Virus record (IMG/VR): IMGVR_UViG_3300029319_000211
Coordinates: 1-34,511 of that record
Direction: 5' to 3' (one strand)
Source of the DNA: a virus
DNA: 34,511 nucleotides
Translations under genes and position numbers: made by a program
The notes under the pieces: generated by a model
Told to the model about the DNA's origin: nothing
Seen by the model: the letters and a program-made list of their open reading frames with translations, nothing else
The model's database searches: none
In this document: positions 9,896-16,468 of the stretch, piece after piece
Layout of the letters: every line of letters begins with the position of its first letter
Position numbering within the stretch: position 1 is the stretch's first letter

Positions 9896-11068
9896 ATGGC
9901 TGACTTTTACAACCGTGGGGGTGGATCTCAAGTCCTCACAGACCTTGAAGTAGACGGAACTACGGTTGTGGTCGATGAGACCAATGACCGCGTTGGCATC
10001 GGCACGGATACCCCAAGAACTAAACTCACTGTCGAAGGTCCAGTCACACTTAAAGAGCAGGCAAGCGCTGATGGTGACACCGCAGCGTATGGGCAGTTGT
10101 GGGTCAAGACTGCTACACCCAACGAGCTTCATTTCACCACAGATGCTGGTGACGACATCCAGATTACGTCTGGCACATCGATTGTGGGATCGGCCAGTGC
10201 CGTCTCAATGACCAACGGTTCGGACAACCGCATCGCGACAGCGACGGGTGCTTCGGCTCTTAACGGTGAAGCGAACCTGACGTTCGATGGCAACACGCTG
10301 ACCCTGACCGACGCTGTCTCCGATACCAGCGCCGGGACGTTTATTGCGGTCGATGTCAACTTCGACAAGACCGGGAACAGCACCAGTGACAACACCATGA
10401 TCGGGATCAACCTCGACATGGACAACACGTCAGCTACCGGCGGAAACAATGAGATGGTGGGCATCAAGGTTACGCCCACTCTGACTCATGCCAGCGGTAC
10501 GGGAACTGCGACCTGTAAGGGTCTTGAAATTGTCGCTACAGGGGCTACGGCAACGCCCCAGCAAGAGACTGTAAGAGCCATCGACATCATTGCTACTGGT
10601 GCGGAGACAAACCAGGGCATCTTTATGAAGGTAGACAACGGCACTGGTCCTGACATCAAGATGGTCAGTTCCGCCAACAACGCCGATAGTTGCACCCTGA
10701 CTACTAGCGCCAATGGCGAGTTCACTATTGCGACGACGGATGCTGATGCTGCACTGGCGCACATCAACATTCAAGCTGATGGGAACGTGAACCTCAAGAG
10801 CGGGGCCAACACGGGTATCTCGATCAACAGTTCTGGCGAAGTCACCACCTTCAACATCCCAGCAGCAGCCGTTGCTCAGGCCTCTGACCACATTATCTTC
10901 CTTGATGGTGGCGCTACAGGCGCACCCAAGGCCGAGTCAATCGACGACTTCCTGACGGCAATCGCAGGCTCTGGTATTAGCGTATCAAGCAGCCAGTTGA
11001 CTGCGTCTGGTGGTGGCACCGCAGCCGACGACTCGAATCTCATTCTTCACATGCAAGTGTTCGCATAG
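9896..11068 (+). CDS. Tail-fibre-like beta-rich protein (390 aa)
   Basis: This is the largest fibre candidate. The N-terminus carries DRVGIGTDTPRTKLTVEG, a repeat typical of fibre shafts and head-fibre-like proteins. Next comes a GQLWVKTATPNELHFTTDAGDD segment and a long Thr/Ser/Asn/Gly-rich middle with repeated ATGA...I motifs, compatible with a trimeric beta-helix. The end has SDHIIFLDGGATGAPKAESIDDFL and AIAGSGISV, which I know as a common C-terminal style in marine phage fibres. ATG 9896 has GGAG 7 nt upstream. The predicted role is host recognition or a virion surface appendage. The fibre-like nature is well supported; receptor and exact virion location are unknown. Confidence 0.82.
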   Translation: MADFYNRGGGSQVLTDLEVDGTTVVVDETNDRVGIGTDTPRTKLTVEGPVTLKEQASADGDTAAYGQLWVKTATPNELHFTTDAGDDIQITSGTSIVGSASAVSMTNGSDNRIATATGASALNGEANLTFDGNTLTLTDAVSDTSAGTFIAVDVNFDKTGNSTSDNTMIGINLDMDNTSATGGNNEMVGIKVTPTLTHASGTGTATCKGLEIVATGATATPQQETVRAIDIIATGAETNQGIFMKVDNGTGPDIKMVSSANNADSCTLTTSANGEFTIATTDADAALAHINIQADGNVNLKSGANTGISINSSGEVTTFNIPAAAVAQASDHIIFLDGGATGAPKAESIDDFLTAIAGSGISVSSSQLTASGGGTAADDSNLILHMQVFA

Positions 11069-11077
11069 GAGCTAAAC

Positions 11078-11437
11078 ATGGCTACGATCTCACGAAATCA
11101 TCTCAGTGGATGTGCTGACGGTATTCCGATTGCTCTGGCTATCGACAGTGGGACATTCACCACCATTCATAGTATTACGACGACCACTGCGGACTTTGAA
11201 GAAGTCTATATCTGGTTGTCGAATATTAATACGACTCAAGAAATCGTGACGCTGACGTTCGGCGGTAGTAGTGACGTCAACAAAGTCATCGTCAAGGTTC
11301 CAGCAGAGTCAACTGTTCTCGCTGTTCCCGGTTGGACATTTCAAGGCGCTTCTGGTCCCAACACGATTACTGGTGCGTCTACGACAGCCAACAAGGTCAA
11401 TGTCCATGGATACATCAACCTAATTGATGCTGCGTAG
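11078..11437 (+). CDS. Small beta-rich virion protein (119 aa)
   Basis: AGGAG lies 6 nt before ATG 11078 and the gene follows the fibre gene by 9 nt. The protein is Thr/Ser-rich with repeated beta-strand-like segments (TIHSITTTTADFEEVYIWLSN, EIVTLTFGGSSD, KVIVKVPAESTVLAVPGWTFQGA, KVNVHGYINLIDAA). This resembles small decoration or fibre-tip proteins that cluster downstream of tail fibres. No membrane segment, signal peptide or catalytic motif is visible. The structural role is inferred from position and composition only. Confidence 0.75.
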   Translation: MATISRNHLSGCADGIPIALAIDSGTFTTIHSITTTTADFEEVYIWLSNINTTQEIVTLTFGGSSDVNKVIVKVPAESTVLAVPGWTFQGASGPNTITGASTTANKVNVHGYINLIDAA

Positions 11438-11443
11438 GTAGTC

Positions 11444-12298
11444 ATGGATAAGCGTGGTCGCATTCCTGGTCCAATTCAGAAGAACCTATCGATTGGAAAC
11501 CTCGATGACTTGGTCAATAGCGGAGTCAGTCGATGGCAAACTATCGACGTGCATGATGGTAGTTGGACGCTGAATAATGTTAGCAGCAACTTGGTTGCTA
11601 GTAGTTCATCTTCTGCGGGGATGAGAATCGAGCTTGATCAAAGTTCTAACGGTTTGCGTTGGAATGAAACTAAAGCCGAAACACCTAGATGGTACAAGAA
11701 GCTCCAATTCGATAACGGTCAGCTTTGCACATGGGCGGATAAGTTTCAGATCGAGTTCATGGTTCAACTGTCCGCGAGACACACCAACACTACCATCGTT
11801 GACAAGAATGGGATCGTTGTGGGAATCGCAGATACTACCTGCATAAGTGCTACTAGTGACGTGGAATGGATGGGTGTTTCAGCAGGCATCAATCTCAATC
11901 AAACGGTCGATGGGGTGGCAAACACGGCAGGTCTGAACATTAAAGTCGGCGGTGATGGCGCTCTTTCAGGAAACAACGGCACGAATGTTCAGAGAGCATA
12001 TGCGATCATTGCACCAAACTTCGACGGAACCGACGATGATGGTAATACATCGACGTTGCATGGTATGTCTTTCGGGTTCAACCCAAGCCTTCAATATGTG
12101 AGTCACCAAGCATCCGGCGCGAACACTCACGAGTATGTTGGTACAGACGATGTTTACTTGTTCCTCGCACCGAACTGGATCGGTACATCGTCCCTTAGCG
12201 CGAATGCCGATAATACATGGAAGGTTTGGTATCGGATTAACTTTTTAGAGAATTTTCTGACGCCCGAATGGCAACTAAACGGCGGCCAGTCGCGCTAA
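11444..12298 (+). CDS. Hypothetical virion protein, lectin-like beta composition (284 aa)
   Basis: It starts 6 nt after the preceding stop; only a weak AGG precedes ATG 11444, so translation is probably coupled. The protein is rich in Trp, Asn, Ser and aromatic residues (SRWQTIDVHDGSWTL, TPRWYKKLQFDNG, DVEWMGVSAGINLN, VWYRINFLENFLTPEWQLNGG). That composition is common in carbohydrate-binding beta-sandwiches, but no specific lectin or glycosidase motif can be named. Its place among fibre-type genes suggests a receptor-binding or appendage protein. Function remains unassigned. Confidence 0.75.
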   Translation: MDKRGRIPGPIQKNLSIGNLDDLVNSGVSRWQTIDVHDGSWTLNNVSSNLVASSSSSAGMRIELDQSSNGLRWNETKAETPRWYKKLQFDNGQLCTWADKFQIEFMVQLSARHTNTTIVDKNGIVVGIADTTCISATSDVEWMGVSAGINLNQTVDGVANTAGLNIKVGGDGALSGNNGTNVQRAYAIIAPNFDGTDDDGNTSTLHGMSFGFNPSLQYVSHQASGANTHEYVGTDDVYLFLAPNWIGTSSLSANADNTWKVWYRINFLENFLTPEWQLNGGQSR

Positions 12299-12316
12299 TC
12301 ACTTCAAGGAGAAATC

Positions 12317-12508
12317 ATGAAAGATTTCATCGACCAACTTTTTTGCTCACAGAAGCGCATCTCTTGGCGACGACTGGCTGTGCTCGCTCTCGGAACCGTA
12401 CTGCTGGCAAGCGGCTTGCTTGATTCTGAGCAGTGGCTGTACCTTAGCCTTGCTTATATTGCTGGCGATTCAGCCGAGAAGGCAATGAGCGCAATCTCGA
12501 AGAAGTAG
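12317..12508 (+). CDS. Small membrane protein, possible holin
   Basis: This 63-aa protein has a good Shine-Dalgarno (AAGGAG, 5 nt before ATG 12317). The N-terminus is polar/basic (KRISWRR). Two hydrophobic segments follow, LAVLALGTVLLASGLL and WLYLSLAYIAGDSAEKAM, separated by a short acidic turn, and the C-terminus is Lys-rich. The two-segment layout and small size fit a class II-like holin, but small membrane proteins of other function occur in phages and the lysis enzyme lies 1.8 kb downstream. The holin role is an inference. Confidence 0.72.
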   Translation: MKDFIDQLFCSQKRISWRRLAVLALGTVLLASGLLDSEQWLYLSLAYIAGDSAEKAMSAISKK

Positions 12509-12511
12509 TAA

Positions 12512-12883
12512 ATGGCCTTTGTAACCACCAAGTTTGATGACGCATCAGAGTATAAAATTGCGTACAATTCTCAGATTACAAATGATGTCACGTCTAATCT
12601 TACGGGAGGGCCAGGCGTTCTGTATTCAGTTAAAATTGAAAACACGAACAATGCTGCGGTGTACTTGAAGATGGCGAATGCCTATACGGCAACGTCTGGA
12701 ACAACAGCACCAGACTGGATCTTTGAGTGCGCTGCATCCAGTACCTACTTTTTTGAGATTCCTGGTGGCGTCGAGTTCAACGCACTGTCTTGCTGGGCAA
12801 CAGAGGCGGCGGCGATTAACAACGATGTTACTCCAAGCGTAAGCGGTAACGAATATGTTCGCGTTACTATTGTGACGGGTTGA
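12512..12883 (+). CDS. Small beta-rich protein, paralogue of the next gene
   Basis: This 123-aa protein starts 3 nt after the previous stop with a weak ribosome site, so it is probably coupled. It aligns by eye with the following 126-aa protein: VLYSVKIENTNNAAVYLKM versus SVYMVQIDATAG...CYVKM, then APDWIFECAASSTYFFEIPGG versus SADIILYAPIGKITSYVINGG, then LSCWAT...VTPSVSG versus LSIWAVT...VSPTSS. The pair looks like a tandem duplication of a beta-sandwich virion protein. Base composition is more AT-rich than the giant gene upstream. Confidence 0.75.
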   Translation: MAFVTTKFDDASEYKIAYNSQITNDVTSNLTGGPGVLYSVKIENTNNAAVYLKMANAYTATSGTTAPDWIFECAASSTYFFEIPGGVEFNALSCWATEAAAINNDVTPSVSGNEYVRVTIVTG

Positions 12884-12884
12884 T

Positions 12885-13265
12885 ATGGCTGCGATACAAA
12901 CTGGCGTAAAGAATGACCTCGCACCCAAACTCATCGTTGATGAGAGCTTAGGGGCGACATCTCAAGATGATGTTACCTCAGCCGCTGGCTCTGTATACAT
13001 GGTTCAGATTGACGCTACCGCTGGGTCTCCAACTACATCTGAGCCTGCATGTTACGTCAAAATGGTTGATGCATCTAGCGCCACTGTTGGAAACACCAGC
13101 GCAGACATAATCTTATATGCTCCAATCGGAAAAATAACTTCATATGTTATCAATGGTGGTTGGGCATTTTCTACTGGTTTAAGTATTTGGGCTGTTACAT
13201 CTGCTGCCGTTAGCGGCAATGTTTCTCCAACCTCTAGTGTCAAAGTAACTATATTTTCCTCATAG
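12885..13265 (+). CDS. Small beta-rich protein, paralogue of the preceding gene
   Basis: This 126-aa protein starts 1 nt after the preceding stop, consistent with translational coupling. It shares the overall pattern of its neighbour (a VYMVQI strand, CYVKM, an ING-turn strand, LSIWAV, and a closing VKVTIFSS strand) at modest identity, suggesting an old tandem duplication. It has no signal peptide, membrane span or catalytic signature. It is probably a decoration or appendage protein made with the other fibre-region genes. Confidence 0.75.
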   Translation: MAAIQTGVKNDLAPKLIVDESLGATSQDDVTSAAGSVYMVQIDATAGSPTTSEPACYVKMVDASSATVGNTSADIILYAPIGKITSYVINGGWAFSTGLSIWAVTSAAVSGNVSPTSSVKVTIFSS

Positions 13266-13273
13266 GTGGAACA

Positions 13274-13489
13274 ATGTATCAAAGTAAAATTGCATGGGCT
13301 CGAACTCAACTCAACTCTAAGTTCGGCGATAAGTCTGGGGGCATTCGCGCTCTTCTTGTTGTGATTAGTGAGCTTGAAACTAAAATTTCTAAACTAGAGG
13401 CAGATGCGAAGGCTAAAAAATCTAAGCCTGCCGCTAAGAAGCCTGCCGCTAAGAAGCCTGCCGCTAAGAAGTCCACAGCTAAAAAGTAG
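13274..13489 (+). CDS. Small protein with histone-H1-like Ala/Lys/Pro tail
   Basis: This 71-aa protein has AGGTGGA upstream of ATG 13274. Residues 1-45 look helical with a short coiled-coil stretch (LLVVISELETKISKLEADAKAK). The last 25 residues are an Ala/Lys/Pro tail built from three KPAAK units and a degenerate KSTAK unit, as in H1-like and other nucleoid tails. The tail is strongly basic and could bind DNA or lipopolysaccharide. It sits between the fibre-type genes and the lysis-like block. A DNA-packaging or virion DNA-binding role is possible but not shown. Confidence 0.75.
   Translation: MYQSKIAWARTQLNSKFGDKSGGIRALLVVISELETKISKLEADAKAKKSKPAAKKPAAKKPAAKKSTAKK
13424..13468 (+). repeat. 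Three tandem 15-bp repeats encoding KPAAK
   Basis: The unit AAGCCTGCCGCTAAG occurs three times without change at 13424-13438, 13439-13453 and 13454-13468. Perfect identity at the DNA level suggests recent slippage, so copy number may vary between related phages. Confidence 0.9.
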
Positions 13490-13502
13490 TTACTATCATC
13501 AT

Positions 13503-13571
13503 GTCGATCACTGCTTGTTGAGCGGCATGGTTTTAGTTGATTTGTGTAGTGTAGTGATCGACTTCAACAAG
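13503..13571 (+). promoter_or_regulatory. Interleaved inverted repeats, candidate H-type RNA pseudoknot
   Basis: Two perfect complementary pairs are interleaved. GTCGATCACT (13503-13512) pairs with AGTGATCGAC (13553-13562). CTTGTTGA (13514-13521) pairs with TCAACAAG (13564-13571). The order A-B-A'-B', with one-nucleotide gaps A-B and A'-B', is the layout of an H-type pseudoknot with stems of 10 and 8 bp and a 31-nt loop. The last arm ends at the G of a GAG ribosome-binding core (13571-13573) upstream of ATG 13580, so folding could limit initiation. No T-run follows, so it does not look like a terminator. A DNA-level role such as a protein-binding site is also possible. Confidence 0.55.
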
Positions 13572-13579
13572 AGTTTGGA

Positions 13580-13978
13580 ATGTTCAAGATGGAACCAGTA
13601 ACGCTGACGACAATCACTGTTCTCGCAGCCCTGGGCGTCGGTTTCGGCGCTGGGTGGGGTCTGAAGCCTGATGCGGGCGTAAAGGCGCTTGAGGCGCAAA
13701 CAGAGGCGATTGAGGCCTTGAATGAGGGCAATCAATCACTCGTAGAAAAGGTACAAGAGGTTTCCGTCGAGGAGGCCAAGCGAGAAAGTGCCATCGCCAA
13801 CAAGCTCACGGACCTGCCGCCTCCATGCATCAAGGAGGTTGGGGGGGATCCCATGTCTCTTCAGTGCATGTGGGCCCTGTGTATTCGTACTGGTGAAACA
13901 GATAAGCAACGATGTGAACCGTCCAAGTTGACCGACAAGCTTCTTGGGTCTTATAGTTGTCCTGAAACCGCTCAATAG
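13580..13978 (+). CDS. Membrane-anchored coiled-coil protein, spanin-like candidate
   Basis: This 132-aa protein has an N-terminal hydrophobic segment (TTITVLAALGVGFGAGWGL). A Glu/Ala/Gln-rich helical stretch follows, then a Cys-containing C-terminal region (LPPPCIKEV, LQCMWALC, DKQRCEP, YSCPE). The N-in/C-out anchor plus coiled coil is the layout of an inner-membrane spanin (Rz-like), and the lysis enzyme lies two genes downstream. Five cysteines in the C-terminal half would be unusual for Rz, so the call is tentative. ATG 13580 has GAG 6 nt upstream; ATG 13589 is a possible alternative start. The interleaved inverted repeats end just before its ribosome site. Confidence 0.7.
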   Translation: MFKMEPVTLTTITVLAALGVGFGAGWGLKPDAGVKALEAQTEAIEALNEGNQSLVEKVQEVSVEEAKRESAIANKLTDLPPPCIKEVGGDPMSLQCMWALCIRTGETDKQRCEPSKLTDKLLGSYSCPETAQ

Positions 13979-13992
13979 GACCGAGGTGTGCT

Positions 13993-14301
13993 GTGGAAAT
14001 CAAAGATATTGCAGTCCCTGCCCTGACCGTCATCTTTGCGGCGGGCGTATCGTTTGCGTCACTTGAGTCTGCGGCCCAAGATGTAGAGGAACTCGACAAG
14101 CGAGTGACGGTTCTTGAGAGCAAGAAGGCGACGAGCATGACTCACCAAGAGGTGGTCGATGTCAAGATTGAGGGTGTTGAGAAGCGTCTGGATAAGATGG
14201 AAGACATTGTTTCTAAGATGCTTGAGAACCAGCAACACCAGGCTGTCAACATCGCCCAGATCTGCCAGGCCACAAACGCCAACTGTAGCAGCGGTAACTA
14301 A
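13993..14301 (+). CDS. Small single-pass membrane/coiled-coil protein
   Basis: It starts with GTG 13993, supported by GAGG 6 nt upstream. The N-terminus has one hydrophobic segment (IAVPALTVIFAAGVSFASL). Two heptad-like helices follow (VEELDKRVTVLESKKA; VEKRLDKMEDIVSKMLENQ), then a short tail with two cysteines. At 102 aa it looks like one of several similar small membrane/coil proteins packed around the YkuD-like enzyme. It could be a spanin or holin-associated protein, or a minor virion protein; sequence alone does not decide. The next gene's ATG lies 1 nt after its stop. Confidence 0.72.
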   Translation: MEIKDIAVPALTVIFAAGVSFASLESAAQDVEELDKRVTVLESKKATSMTHQEVVDVKIEGVEKRLDKMEDIVSKMLENQQHQAVNIAQICQATNANCSSGN

Positions 14302-14302
14302 T

Positions 14303-14890
14303 ATGCGCCCTGAGATCCTCGATTACGCTGAGTCGCTCGGCTACAAGGTCTTCGAGTCGGGGGCCTACAACGTCAACATTATCGGCGTCCGCTCAGTTGA
14401 TCATAAGGCCAACAGCTTCGACGATGTCATTCATTGCGTCTACAAGGACGACGATGGAGCCTGGGTACACAAGTCATGGGCCTGCACGACTGAGCCCGGT
14501 AACTACTGGCTCGAAAACCCTACGAATGTCAACGGCACCGCCATTCTTGTGCCAGGCCAATATCGAGGCGTTTGGAAGATCGACAAGCATCAAGGAAAGT
14601 ACGATGCGCTCTGTCAGAGGAACGGTAAGGTCAAGACTTATCGTGACAGCAATAAAGACGACATCGTTGATTGTGATGTGGAGTCTATTACTGAAGGCTT
14701 CTATGGCATCAACATTCACAAGGCCGGGGCACACTCGACGCAAGTAGATCGATGGTCTGCCGGATGCCAAGTGTTTGCGAACGCTGATGACTTCGCTGAG
14801 TTCATGGACATCTGCTACAAGGCCAGAGACAAGTGGGGCAACTCATTCAGCTACACGTTGGTGCCTGAAGAAGCAAAACGAGTAGTCTGA
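14303..14890 (+). CDS. YkuD-like (L,D-transpeptidase fold) lysis enzyme candidate
   Basis: This 195-aa protein starts at ATG 14303, one nucleotide after the previous stop, so translation is probably coupled. The key block is GINIHKAGAHSTQVDRWSAGCQVF. His139 and the Ser152-x-Gly-Cys155 trio match the H...SxGC active site of YkuD/L,D-transpeptidase proteins, whose cysteine attacks peptidoglycan peptide bonds. The body is rich in Trp, Tyr and Asp and has no signal peptide, so export would need a holin. Its place among small membrane/coiled-coil genes fits an endolysin, but a virion-borne enzyme is possible. If correct, hydrolysis rather than cross-linking would be the expected activity. The motif is clear; fold and role are inferred. 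Confidence 0.75.
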   Translation: MRPEILDYAESLGYKVFESGAYNVNIIGVRSVDHKANSFDDVIHCVYKDDDGAWVHKSWACTTEPGNYWLENPTNVNGTAILVPGQYRGVWKIDKHQGKYDALCQRNGKVKTYRDSNKDDIVDCDVESITEGFYGINIHKAGAHSTQVDRWSAGCQVFANADDFAEFMDICYKARDKWGNSFSYTLVPEEAKRVV

Positions 14891-15198
14891 TGGAAGCCCT
14901 CGTTGATTCCTTGTTGGCTGATGGTCACCTCGGCATCTTCGCAGCGTTCCTGGTCTTTCAGTTTGTCACGATGCAGAAGCGCTTGGACAAGCTCGTTGAG
15001 GGGTTCCAAGAGCAAATTGAAGAGATCCGTAAGGACTATGACGAGCGCATCGAGAAGATACGTGAACGATACGACCGAGTCATTCAAGAGTATCGGAACA
15101 ACGCTGACAGTCAGTCCAAAGATTTTTTGATAGCACGGACTAAGGTACACAACGACATCGTTTCTCGACTCGACCGCATTTTAGACCGCGACAAGTAA
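14890..15198 (+). CDS. Membrane-anchored coiled-coil protein, BhlA/UviB-like holin candidate
   Basis: It overlaps the lysis-enzyme stop by one base (TGATG), so the two are translationally coupled. The 102-aa product has an N-terminal hydrophobic segment (HLGIFAAFLVFQFVTM) followed at once by a long charged coiled coil (KRLDKLVEGFQEQIEEIRKD ... RIEKIRERYDRVIQEYR). That layout, short N-terminus then one span then coil, is like BhlA/UviB-type holin proteins. Coupling to the YkuD-like enzyme supports a lysis role. Holin function is not proven by sequence. Confidence 0.72.
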   Translation: MEALVDSLLADGHLGIFAAFLVFQFVTMQKRLDKLVEGFQEQIEEIRKDYDERIEKIRERYDRVIQEYRNNADSQSKDFLIARTKVHNDIVSRLDRILDRDK

Positions 15199-15209
15199 GG
15201 AATACAGCC

Positions 15210-15698
15210 ATGTCATCACCAGCAGAAACGCCCACACCTGTCGACATCGCCAATCTGGACATCGGACCAGAGCCCCCAGAGCTTTCAGAAACGCTTGGTG
15301 TCGCCTCAGACATCACGGCTGCTGCTGATGCGGCGAAGTCGCTGGGCGGTGACCACGCGCCCGTGGTGGCTGTGGCGCTGGCTGGAATGGCCGTGGCTGG
15401 TGGATCGAAGGCCTTCAAGCTGTACCGTGACTGGGCTGAGCAAAAGCATGAACGGGAGATGAAGAAGCTTGAGATCGAGTCTCAGAATCAAGGGACAGAG
15501 GGAGAGCCCCCGCCTGCATGCCAAGAAGTGAACCGTCAAATACTCGCTGAGTTGAGCGAACTCAAGTCGAAGGTTGCGAGCATCGAGAAGAAGACATCCA
15601 GTATCTCTGCCGACTTCGACGGTGACGATGTCGAGCGTAAGGTCAAGCGTATGAAGAAGCGTGTCGACGAGTTGTTTGAGATTGTAGAGAAGAGCTAA
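15210..15698 (+). CDS. Membrane/coiled-coil protein, last rightward gene
   Basis: This 162-aa protein begins at ATG 15210 with AAGGA upstream. It has a Pro/Glu-rich N-terminus, one Ala/Val/Gly-rich hydrophobic segment (APVVAVALAGMAVAGG), a charged helix (WAEQKHEREMKKLEIES), and a C-terminal coiled coil (LAELSELKSKVASIEKK; VKRMKKRVDELFEIVEK). It resembles its upstream neighbours in plan, so it probably belongs to the same membrane-acting block. Its last bases overlap the end of a leftward gene by 4 nt, marking the convergence of the two arms. Confidence 0.72.
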   Translation: MSSPAETPTPVDIANLDIGPEPPELSETLGVASDITAAADAAKSLGGDHAPVVAVALAGMAVAGGSKAFKLYRDWAEQKHEREMKKLEIESQNQGTEGEPPPACQEVNRQILAELSELKSKVASIEKKTSSISADFDGDDVERKVKRMKKRVDELFEIVEKS

Positions 15699-15988
15699 AT
15701 CAGCTTACTGATTAACGTCAGGATGGAAAGGACTAATGCCGCAGAAGAAAAGATCATCGCTCGTCTATTGGCACGCCAACTGCGCTCAACACCATGTCTC
15801 TTTACTTCAAACTCGAAGTGCTGCTCAGGCGTCCAGTCAGGAATCTTCTGAGTGTACTCAGGACACTTCCGGTGCTCCCACACAGCGTCCTCAGGAACGT
15901 CAAGGCCTCGATACATCAAGCAGACGCCTGCCTGTTTGCTAGCACCGTTGTAGGCCTTGTAGAAGCCACATCGTCCGCATCGAGCCAT
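15695..15988 (-). CDS. Cys-rich small protein with C-terminal membrane anchor
   Basis: This 97-aa protein reads from ATG 15988: MARCGRCGFYKAYNG..., with CxxC near the N-terminus and further Cys residues at GVCLMY and RKCPEY that could bind one zinc. A charged helix follows and then a C-terminal hydrophobic anchor (IFSSAALVLSILTLISKLI). The ribosome site at this start is weak. An in-frame upstream ATG at 16057 would add 23 residues and would be translated straight through the hairpin at 16039-16009. The gene lies downstream of that terminator, so it may be expressed only by read-through. No family recognised. Confidence 0.65.
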   Translation of the reverse strand: MARCGRCGFYKAYNGASKQAGVCLMYRGLDVPEDAVWEHRKCPEYTQKIPDWTPEQHFEFEVKRHGVERSWRANRRAMIFSSAALVLSILTLISKLI

Positions 15989-16001
15989 ACAGTACTCTAC
16001 C

Positions 16002-16039
16002 AAAAAAAACTGACAGAGAGCCCCACGCCCTCTGCCAGT
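16002..16039 (-). terminator. Intrinsic terminator for the leftward arm
   Basis: On the minus strand a 10-bp stem, ACTGGCAGAG with CTCTGTCAGT (one G-T wobble; plus-strand arms 16030-16039 and 16009-16018), has an 11-nt loop. A run of eight T follows directly (plus-strand A at 16002-16009). This is a textbook intrinsic terminator reading leftward. It would stop early transcripts before they reach the convergent late genes. Confidence 0.85.
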
Positions 16040-16076
16040 ATTCTCTTCATTACCCACTCACCATGTTGGTGAGACA

Positions 16077-16265
16077 TCAATCTACTGCGTTCATGATTTT
16101 TCGGCAAGACTTACAAGTAATAGCCATCCGATCTGGGCTGTGAAAGACCTCTTCAACTGACCTACCGCAAAGCGTTTTTGTAGGCTCCGGCGTCTTCTTC
16201 CAGAAAAGAAGGAAGCATGGCTTCCTGCGCTCTTTGGTTTTGTGCATCTTCTTACTTGTCGCCAT
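16077..16265 (-). CDS. Small basic Cys-containing protein (62 aa)
   Basis: ATG 16265 is preferred over the upstream TTG at 16301, which lies inside a terminator stem. The product is strongly basic at the N-terminus (ATSKKMHKTKERRK). A CFLLFWKK patch follows, then spaced cysteines (TLCGRSVEE..., ITCKSCRK) that could form a zinc-binding knuckle. It lies between two leftward terminator hairpins, so it depends on read-through or an unseen promoter. No family recognised; coding status is moderately supported by its cysteine pattern. Confidence 0.55.
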   Translation of the reverse strand: MATSKKMHKTKERRKPCFLLFWKKTPEPTKTLCGRSVEEVFHSPDRMAITCKSCRKIMNAVD

Positions 16266-16284
16266 ATCAATGTACTTCTCGCAT

Positions 16285-16322
16285 AAAGAAACCCCGCTCA
16301 AGTCGTGACTCTCAAGCGGGGT
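16285..16322 (-). terminator. Leftward terminator-like hairpin
   Basis: ACCCCGCT (plus 16291-16298) pairs with AGCGGGGT (16315-16322); the loop contains a further AGTC/GACT pairing. On the minus strand it is followed by TTTCTTTA. It is a plausible intrinsic terminator for the DUF2589-like genes, weaker than the one at 16039-16002. Confidence 0.6.
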
Positions 16323-16382
16323 CAGGTTTAATCCACGGGATTAGTTGGCAGCCCCAGCCTATCTGAGGTTACCAAAAGTAAA

Positions 16383-16461
16383 CCCTGCACCCCCACCCGG
16401 TAGGAATCGCCCATGCTCAACCCCAGGCATGGGATTAGACGATGTGGGTGGGGGTGCAGGG
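16383..16461. repeat. 16-bp perfect inverted repeat with nested inner stem
   Basis: CCCTGCACCCCCACCC (16383-16398) is perfectly complementary to GGGTGGGGGTGCAGGG (16446-16461). The 47-nt interior holds a second stem, CCCATGC (16410-16416) with GCATGGG (16427-16433). The element begins 7 nt past the stop of the leftward DUF2589-like gene. On the minus strand it is followed by TTTACTTTT, so it may end or stabilise that mRNA. With a 79-nt span and nested stems it is larger than a usual terminator; a structured RNA or a replication/packaging site are other options. The rest of the 16266-16468 gap shows no gene. Confidence 0.7.
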
Positions 16462-16468
16462 GGGTCGC

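Noticed and set aside
15698-15713. AATCAG-CTTA-CTGATT hairpin at the convergence point, considered as terminator
   Set aside because: Only 6 AT-rich base pairs, no T-run on either strand, and it lies within the coding end of the leftward gene.
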